A stretch of 10,860 bases of DNA from Spartobacteria bacterium (GTDB lineage: Bacteria; Verrucomicrobiota; Verrucomicrobiia; Chthoniobacterales; UBA10450), in assembly GCA_021324035.1 (NCBI GenBank), contig JAJPJU010000346.1:1-10860 (forward strand). Reading direction: 5' to 3'. Shown piece after piece: positions 1 through 4,096 of this stretch. Each line of letters starts with the position of its first letter. Positions within the stretch are counted from its first letter, which is position 1. Under the pieces are notes generated by a model, which was given only the letters and a program-made list of their open reading frames with translations, did not search any database and was not told the origin of the DNA. The position numbers were made by a program, and so were the translations under genes.

Positions 1-407
1 GTTTCTTCAATTGGCGTGTCGGGATCGACGCGGTGCTGATAATAAAGATCAATGCAGTCGACTTGGAGCCGGCGAAGACTTTCCTCACACGATTTTTTTA
101 CGTAATCGGGCCTGCCGTTAATTCCGCGAAATACCGCTCGTTCCGGATCGCGGACGATTCCGAACTTCGTCGCAATGACAACCTGCTCGCGATGTCCCTT
201 CAGCGCGCGACCGACAAATTCTTCGTTTGTGTGCGGACCATAGACATCCGCGGTGTCGAAAAAAGTAATGCCGAGCTCGAGCGCGCGGCTGATCGTAGCG
301 ACCGATTCTTCGTCATTCCGATCGCCGTAAAAATCGGACATGCCCATGCAGCCGAGACCGATGGCTGAAACGACCGGGCCGCCGCGACCTAACTTACGCT
401 GTTTCAC
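1..407 (-). CDS. Aldo/keto reductase, 3' part outside window
   Basis: An NADPH-dependent aldo/keto reductase of the IolS/YakC-like group, probably a cytosolic oxidoreductase of unknown carbonyl substrate. I translated the frame from a GTG at 407-405, which gives an N-terminus reading VKQRKLGRGG, followed by the family motif GLGCMGMS. Only about 135 residues are present because the C-terminal part runs off position 1. The catalytic tetrad expected of the family is visible: Asp51 and Tyr56 in DTADVY, Lys81 in ATKFG, and His125 in YYQHR. No ATG lies at a better position, and the N-terminus aligns with the family from the GTG, so GTG is chosen. No clear Shine-Dalgarno sequence precedes it. It follows another reductase on the same strand, with a palindromic repeat doublet in the 73-nt gap, so co-transcription is possible but not shown. 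The two reductases are only distantly similar, so this is not a recent duplication. Confidence 0.88.
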   Translation of the reverse strand, partial: MKQRKLGRGGPVVSAIGLGCMGMSDFYGDRNDEESVATISRALELGITFFDTADVYGPHTNEEFVGRALKGHREQVVIATKFGIVRDPERAVFRGINGRPDYVKKSCEESLRRLQVDCIDLYYQHRVDPDTPIEE

Positions 408-421
408 GAGACGAAATTGTA

Positions 422-474
422 GGGCGTTTCTGTGAAACGCCAATCGATTAGAATGGCGTCTGACACAGACGCCC
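422..474. repeat. REP-like doublet of two 8-3-8 hairpins
   Basis: Two perfect hairpins, each with 8-bp arms and a 3-nt loop, lie 13 bp apart. The first is GGCGTTTC-TGT-GAAACGCC at 423-441 and the second GGCGTCTG-ACA-CAGACGCC at 455-473. The second is close to the reverse complement of the first plus flanks (AGGGCGTYT...ACGCCA), so the whole unit is an imperfect palindrome of two related hairpins. It fills most of the spacer between the two reductase genes. This is the usual architecture of REP/BIME-type elements. No poly-T follows, so it is unlikely to be a plain intrinsic terminator, though it could stabilise or attenuate the transcript. Confidence 0.75.
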
Positions 475-480
475 TGCAGT

Positions 481-1380
481 TCAGATTTGCCCGATCCATG
501 TTCGCGGGGCGCATTCTTCCCAGCGCTCCCGGATCGAATCGAATTCACTTTGGCCGAGTGGTCCCGCTTCGAGTAATCGGGCGTTTTCACCCCAGCGCTG
601 CGGTTTCTTGGTGCCAACAATGGCGGTGTGAACGCTCGGAACACTCAGCGTGAATCGCAAGGCGATTGAAATACCCTTCTTCGAATCGCCGCGCAAAAAA
701 TCGTAGTTCAGTTTTCGCAACCGCTCCCAATATTCATGGTGATAGGAATCGATCGGATGGTGGCCTGTTTTCCAGGCCGCGTTTGCGATCGGGCGCTTGG
801 CGATGACGCCCATTTCTTTCTTCCGCGCGACGGGAATGGTCAGATCAATCGACTCCTGATCGGCGATGTTGACGGAGGTTTGGAGGACATCGAACGCGCC
901 CGATTCAACCGCGAAATGCGCGGCCTGACTGTCGCCGCTGTAACCGATGTAACGAGTGTAACCTTTGTCCCGGGCGGTTTGCAGGGCATCAATCACTTCG
1001 CCTTTTCGCAATTCGGTTTCCGAACAACTGTGCAACTGCAGCAAATCGATCCGATCAGTCTTCAATCGCTTCAAACTGCGCTCGACACTTTCCAGAATCG
1101 AACTTTTCGACCAATTGGCTCCGCTTTCCATTCCATGGGGATGGCCGCATTTGGTGAAAAGATAAAAATCCTTGCGGCGATTGGCGACCGCCTGGCCGAT
1201 CAGTTCCTCGCTGTTGTAATAACATTCGGCAGTGTCGATCACGTTCAGTCCGGCATCGAGCGCGCTGTTGAGCAGTTCGACAACCGTTTCCGAGGATGCG
1301 CGCTCGTAGCCAATTTCGGACCCGCCGAAACCAAGGACCGAAACCTCCATGTCGGTTTTGCCGAGGCGCCGCTTTTCCAT
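481..1380 (-). CDS. Aldo/keto reductase
   Basis: A complete aldo/keto reductase of 299 residues from ATG 1380, or 302 from the in-frame GTG at 1389. It is a TIM-barrel NAD(P)H-dependent carbonyl reductase, presumably cytosolic, with unknown substrate. The N-terminus MEKRRLGKTDMEVSVLGFGG is typical of the family. The catalytic tetrad is intact: Asp49 and Tyr54 in DTAECY, Lys77 in LFTKCG and His117 in LQLHS. The cofactor-binding C-terminal segment (AIVGTKKPQRWGEN) is also present. I prefer the ATG because the first three residues of the longer form lie in repeat DNA; only a weak GGA precedes the ATG. It sits 87 nt downstream of purM on the same strand, and the gap is almost entirely a CAGATT repeat. 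It has no obvious role in purine synthesis, so any link to the pur genes would be transcriptional only. Confidence 0.93.
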   Translation of the reverse strand: MEKRRLGKTDMEVSVLGFGGSEIGYERASSETVVELLNSALDAGLNVIDTAECYYNSEELIGQAVANRRKDFYLFTKCGHPHGMESGANWSKSSILESVERSLKRLKTDRIDLLQLHSCSETELRKGEVIDALQTARDKGYTRYIGYSGDSQAAHFAVESGAFDVLQTSVNIADQESIDLTIPVARKKEMGVIAKRPIANAAWKTGHHPIDSYHHEYWERLRKLNYDFLRGDSKKGISIALRFTLSVPSVHTAIVGTKKPQRWGENARLLEAGPLGQSEFDSIRERWEECAPRTWIGQI

Positions 1381-1384
1381 TCTG

Positions 1385-1466
1385 TCCACAGATTACGCAG
1401 ATTTAGACAGATTAAATCCGAAAATCTCTGCCTGAACTAATTTGAGAAAATCTGCGAAATCTGCCG
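1385..1466. repeat. Inverted CAGATT repeat filling the purM/reductase spacer
   Basis: The left arm carries units of the form CACAGATTA, CGCAGATTT and GACAGATTA (about 1386-1412). The right arm carries the complement, AAATCTGCG then AAATCTGCCG (about 1448-1466). The outer 18-20 bp of the arms can pair with few mismatches. The element begins beside the reductase start and ends one base before the purM stop codon at 1468. A second copy of the same architecture is at 2463-2529. The unit is 9 bp with no unique spacers, so this is not a CRISPR array. Confidence 0.7.
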
Positions 1467-1467
1467 A

Positions 1468-2475
1468 TTAAAAGATCAATCTTGTTTTCCCGGAGCCGCG
1501 TTCGATTTGCCCAATCCTCTTCGCCCGCAGCATCGACATCGCGCGTTTTGCGTCGCGCTCGGAAACGATCGCGACCATGCCGATTCCCATGTTGAACACC
1601 TGAAACATTTCTCTTGGATCAACATTCCCGTTCTGCTGCAAAACCTTGAAAATTTGCGGCATCCGCCACGATTTTGTGTCGATGACTGCGTCGCAATTTT
1701 TGGGAAGAACCCGCGGCAAATTATCGATCAGTCCGCCGCCGGTGATGTGAGCCAGTCCTTTGATCATGCCGTGCGGCGCTTTCGCGAGCAGCGGCTGATA
1801 ATTTTTGTGCACGCGAAGGAGTTCTTTGCCTATTTTGCGCGGACTTAGCCGCATTTTTTCGAGCAGAATTTTGCGGGCAAGAGAATAGCCATTGGTGTGG
1901 AGACCATTTGATGCGAGCCCAAGCACCACGTCGCCCGGTTTGATTTTCCGGCCATCGATCATTTTAACGCGGTCGACCACGCCGACGATGCAACCGGCCA
2001 GATCGTATTCGCCGCTGCGGTACATGCCGGGCATTTGGGCGGTCTCCCCGCCGATCAATGCGCACTTCGCGGCCCGACACGCTCGCGAAAATCCGCCAAG
2101 AAGCTGGCCGAAAACCCGCGGGTCGAGTTTTTCGCAACCGATGTAATCGAGAAAGAACAAGGGACGCGCACCCAACACTGCAATGTCGTTCACGCAATGG
2201 TTTACCAGGTCGGCGCCAACGGTATTGTGTTTGTTCGTCGCAAACGCGATTTTCAATTTTGTGCCGACGCCGTCGATGCTCGCGACTAGCACTGGATCGC
2301 GCATTCCGGGGAAATTTGCCCGAAACAACCCTCCGAATCCGCCGATTTTGCCGAGAACCTGCGGTCCGTGGGTTTGTCGGACGAAGGATTGAATCCGGCG
2401 CTTGAGGCGGTTGCCCAGATCGACGTCAACGCCGGCGGATGCGTAAGCTTTTCTTCTTTTGTCCACAGATTTCAC
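1468..2475 (-). CDS. purM: Phosphoribosylformylglycinamidine cyclo-ligase (AIR synthetase)
   Basis: Catalyses ATP-dependent ring closure of FGAM to AIR, the fifth step of de novo purine synthesis, as a cytosolic dimer (EC 6.3.3.1). The 335-residue product is slightly shorter than the usual 340-350. Family motifs are clear: YASAGVDVDLGNRLKRRI at the N-terminus, SIDGVGTKLK near 67-75, NHCVNDI near 92-98, the phosphate-binding GGETAQMPGMY near 142-152, GLASNGLHTNGYSL near 186-199, and HITGGGLIDNLPRVLP near 243-258. There is no ATG start. The candidates are GTG at 2475 and GTG at 2466, both inside the CAGATT repeat and neither with a good Shine-Dalgarno. The family needs only about 7-10 residues before the conserved Tyr, so both fit. 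It lies 55-64 nt after purF on the same strand, consistent with a purL-purF-purM operon. Confidence 0.96.
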   Translation of the reverse strand: MKSVDKRRKAYASAGVDVDLGNRLKRRIQSFVRQTHGPQVLGKIGGFGGLFRANFPGMRDPVLVASIDGVGTKLKIAFATNKHNTVGADLVNHCVNDIAVLGARPLFFLDYIGCEKLDPRVFGQLLGGFSRACRAAKCALIGGETAQMPGMYRSGEYDLAGCIVGVVDRVKMIDGRKIKPGDVVLGLASNGLHTNGYSLARKILLEKMRLSPRKIGKELLRVHKNYQPLLAKAPHGMIKGLAHITGGGLIDNLPRVLPKNCDAVIDTKSWRMPQIFKVLQQNGNVDPREMFQVFNMGIGMVAIVSERDAKRAMSMLRAKRIGQIERGSGKTRLIF

Positions 2476-2529
2476 AGATTTTCGCAGATTATTTCAGAAT
2501 TCAATCTGTGTAATCTGCGTAATCTGCGG
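2463..2529. repeat. Inverted CAGATT repeat filling the purF/purM spacer
   Basis: The left arm (2463-2490) holds three consecutive 9-bp units: CCACAGATT, TCACAGATT and, after one extra T, TCGCAGATT. The right arm (2503-2529) holds three units in the opposite orientation: AATCTGTGT, AATCTGCGT and AATCTGCGG. A 12-nt AT-rich centre separates them, so the transcript could fold into a hairpin of roughly 27 bp. The element starts two bases after the purF stop codon and runs into the first codons of purM, providing both of its possible GTG starts. It is the same family as the repeat at 1385-1466. Confidence 0.8.
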
Positions 2530-2530
2530 A

Positions 2531-4087
2531 TCACTTGAGGTCGGTGAATAAGCTCGGATGGCGCTCCTGATCGACGAGCGCCTTCGCGCGGTTCTCGCGT
2601 TTTTCCATGATGAATTTGTCGAGCGCGGGATCGACCGGCAGCGGATAATCGCCGTTAAAGCAGGCGAGGCAGAATTCGTTCATTGGTTTGCCGGTGGCGC
2701 GGACCATTCCTTCAACGTTGAGGTAACCGAGGCTGTCGACGCCAAGGTATTTCGCGATCTCGTCCATCGACATTTGATTCGCGATCAACTTTTGTGGATC
2801 GGGAAAATCGATGCCGTAATGGCAGGCAAACCGGTGGGGCGGACAACTCACTCGCATGTGCACTTCCTTCGCACCGGCTTCTCGCAGATTTACCACCCGC
2901 GCGCGGGCAGTCGTTCCACGAACAATGGAATCATCCACCACCACGACGCGTTTCCCAGCAACCATCTCCTTGATGAGATTGAGTTTTACGCGCACATCGA
3001 AATCGCGAATCAGCTGGCTCGGCTGTAGAAAAGTGCGGCCGATGTAGTGGTTCCGGACAAATGCGTGCTCGAACGGGATCTTCAATTCTTCGGCAAAACC
3101 AAGCGCGGCGTAATTACCCGAGTCCGGCACGGGCACGACGATGTCGGCTTCGACTGGAAATTGGCGGGCGAGCTCGCGTCCCATTTCCGTCCGGATCTTT
3201 CCGACGTTCACGCCGCCGACTTTGCTGTCGGGCCGCGCGAAATAAACGTATTCGAACATGCAAAACGCGGGCCGCTGCGGCTGGAATGGAAACTCCGAAC
3301 GCATCCCGTGTTCGTCGATGATTAAGACTTCGCCAGGCTTCACATCGCGGACGAACTCGGCGTGGATCAGATCGAACGCACAGGTTTCCGACGCGAACAC
3401 GTAGGCGCCATCGAGTTTGCCGAGTGAGAGCGGCCGCCAGCCGAACGGATCGCGCACCGCAATCAATTCGCGTTCGGTCATGATCAAAACCGAAAACGCG
3501 CCCTGGATTCGGCGCAACGCCCCCAGCGCACTGCTTCCGTTGTCCAGCGGTTGGGCCAGCAGATGCAAAATGATTTCGCTGTCGGTCGTGGTTTGGAAAA
3601 TCGAGCCTTTGCGCTCCAGTTCATCCCGCAAAACGTCGGCGTTGATCAAATTGCCGTTGTGGGCAATCGCCATTTGTCCACGAACGCAATCGACCACCAT
3701 CGGTTGCGCGTTTTTGATTGTGCTCGTGCCGGTCGTCGAATAACGGGTGTGGCCGATCGCCCGGCTGCCTTTGAGTTTTTCCAGCTCGCTTTGACCAAAC
3801 ACCTGCGACACCAGACCCATGTCTTTGTGAATCAAAAATGAAGTCCCCGGCCCGTTGCTGGTAACTATGCCGGCGCTTTCCTGGCCGCGATGTTGCAATG
3901 CGAAAAGTCCGTAATAGGTCAGGACCGCCGCGTTGGGATGGCCGAACACGCCGAAGAGGCCGCACTCGTGCTGCGGAAATGCCTCGCGCTGGGATGGCTC
4001 CGTCTGGTCGATATTGCCTCCTGCAGGCCGGTGCGTTTGGTCTGGAGAGATCACACGGAAACTTCCATGCAACGGCAGTTCATTCAA
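2531..4087 (-). CDS. purF: Amidophosphoribosyltransferase (glutamine PRPP amidotransferase)
   Basis: First committed enzyme of purine synthesis: glutamine + PRPP gives phosphoribosylamine (EC 2.4.2.14), in the cytosol. The N-terminal Ntn glutaminase domain begins at the nucleophile Cys42 (ECGLFGVFGH), with FALQHRGQESAGI and IGHTRYSTTG following. The phosphoribosyltransferase domain has the PRPP loop VVVVDDSIVRGTT at 381-393. Cys276, Cys422, Cys473 and Cys476 match the four [4Fe-4S] ligands of the Bacillus-type enzyme. This predicts an iron-sulphur, propeptide-processed PurF rather than the E. coli type. The start is uncertain. TTG at 4087 gives a 41-residue propeptide, 9 nt after purL. An in-frame GTG at 4054 has a GGAAG sequence 5 nt upstream and gives a 30-residue propeptide. 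Either is longer than the 11 residues of B. subtilis. The gene sits between purL and purM in an apparent operon. Confidence 0.96.
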   Translation of the reverse strand: MNELPLHGSFRVISPDQTHRPAGGNIDQTEPSQREAFPQHECGLFGVFGHPNAAVLTYYGLFALQHRGQESAGIVTSNGPGTSFLIHKDMGLVSQVFGQSELEKLKGSRAIGHTRYSTTGTSTIKNAQPMVVDCVRGQMAIAHNGNLINADVLRDELERKGSIFQTTTDSEIILHLLAQPLDNGSSALGALRRIQGAFSVLIMTERELIAVRDPFGWRPLSLGKLDGAYVFASETCAFDLIHAEFVRDVKPGEVLIIDEHGMRSEFPFQPQRPAFCMFEYVYFARPDSKVGGVNVGKIRTEMGRELARQFPVEADIVVPVPDSGNYAALGFAEELKIPFEHAFVRNHYIGRTFLQPSQLIRDFDVRVKLNLIKEMVAGKRVVVVDDSIVRGTTARARVVNLREAGAKEVHMRVSCPPHRFACHYGIDFPDPQKLIANQMSMDEIAKYLGVDSLGYLNVEGMVRATGKPMNEFCLACFNGDYPLPVDPALDKFIMEKRENRAKALVDQERHPSLFTDLK

Positions 4088-4096
4088 CGTGTTTGA

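Noticed and set aside
1..1380. Recent tandem duplication of aldo/keto reductase genes
   Set aside because: The two proteins share only family motifs; the flanking and core sequences differ widely, so they are different subfamilies side by side.
736..1440. 234-codon plus-strand open frame
   Set aside because: It is antisense to the aldo/keto reductase with an intact catalytic tetrad; a GC-rich shadow frame.
2461..2529. CRISPR array, considered because of regular CAGATT repeats
   Set aside because: Units are about 9 bp, contiguous and inverted about a centre, with no unique spacers and no cas genes nearby.
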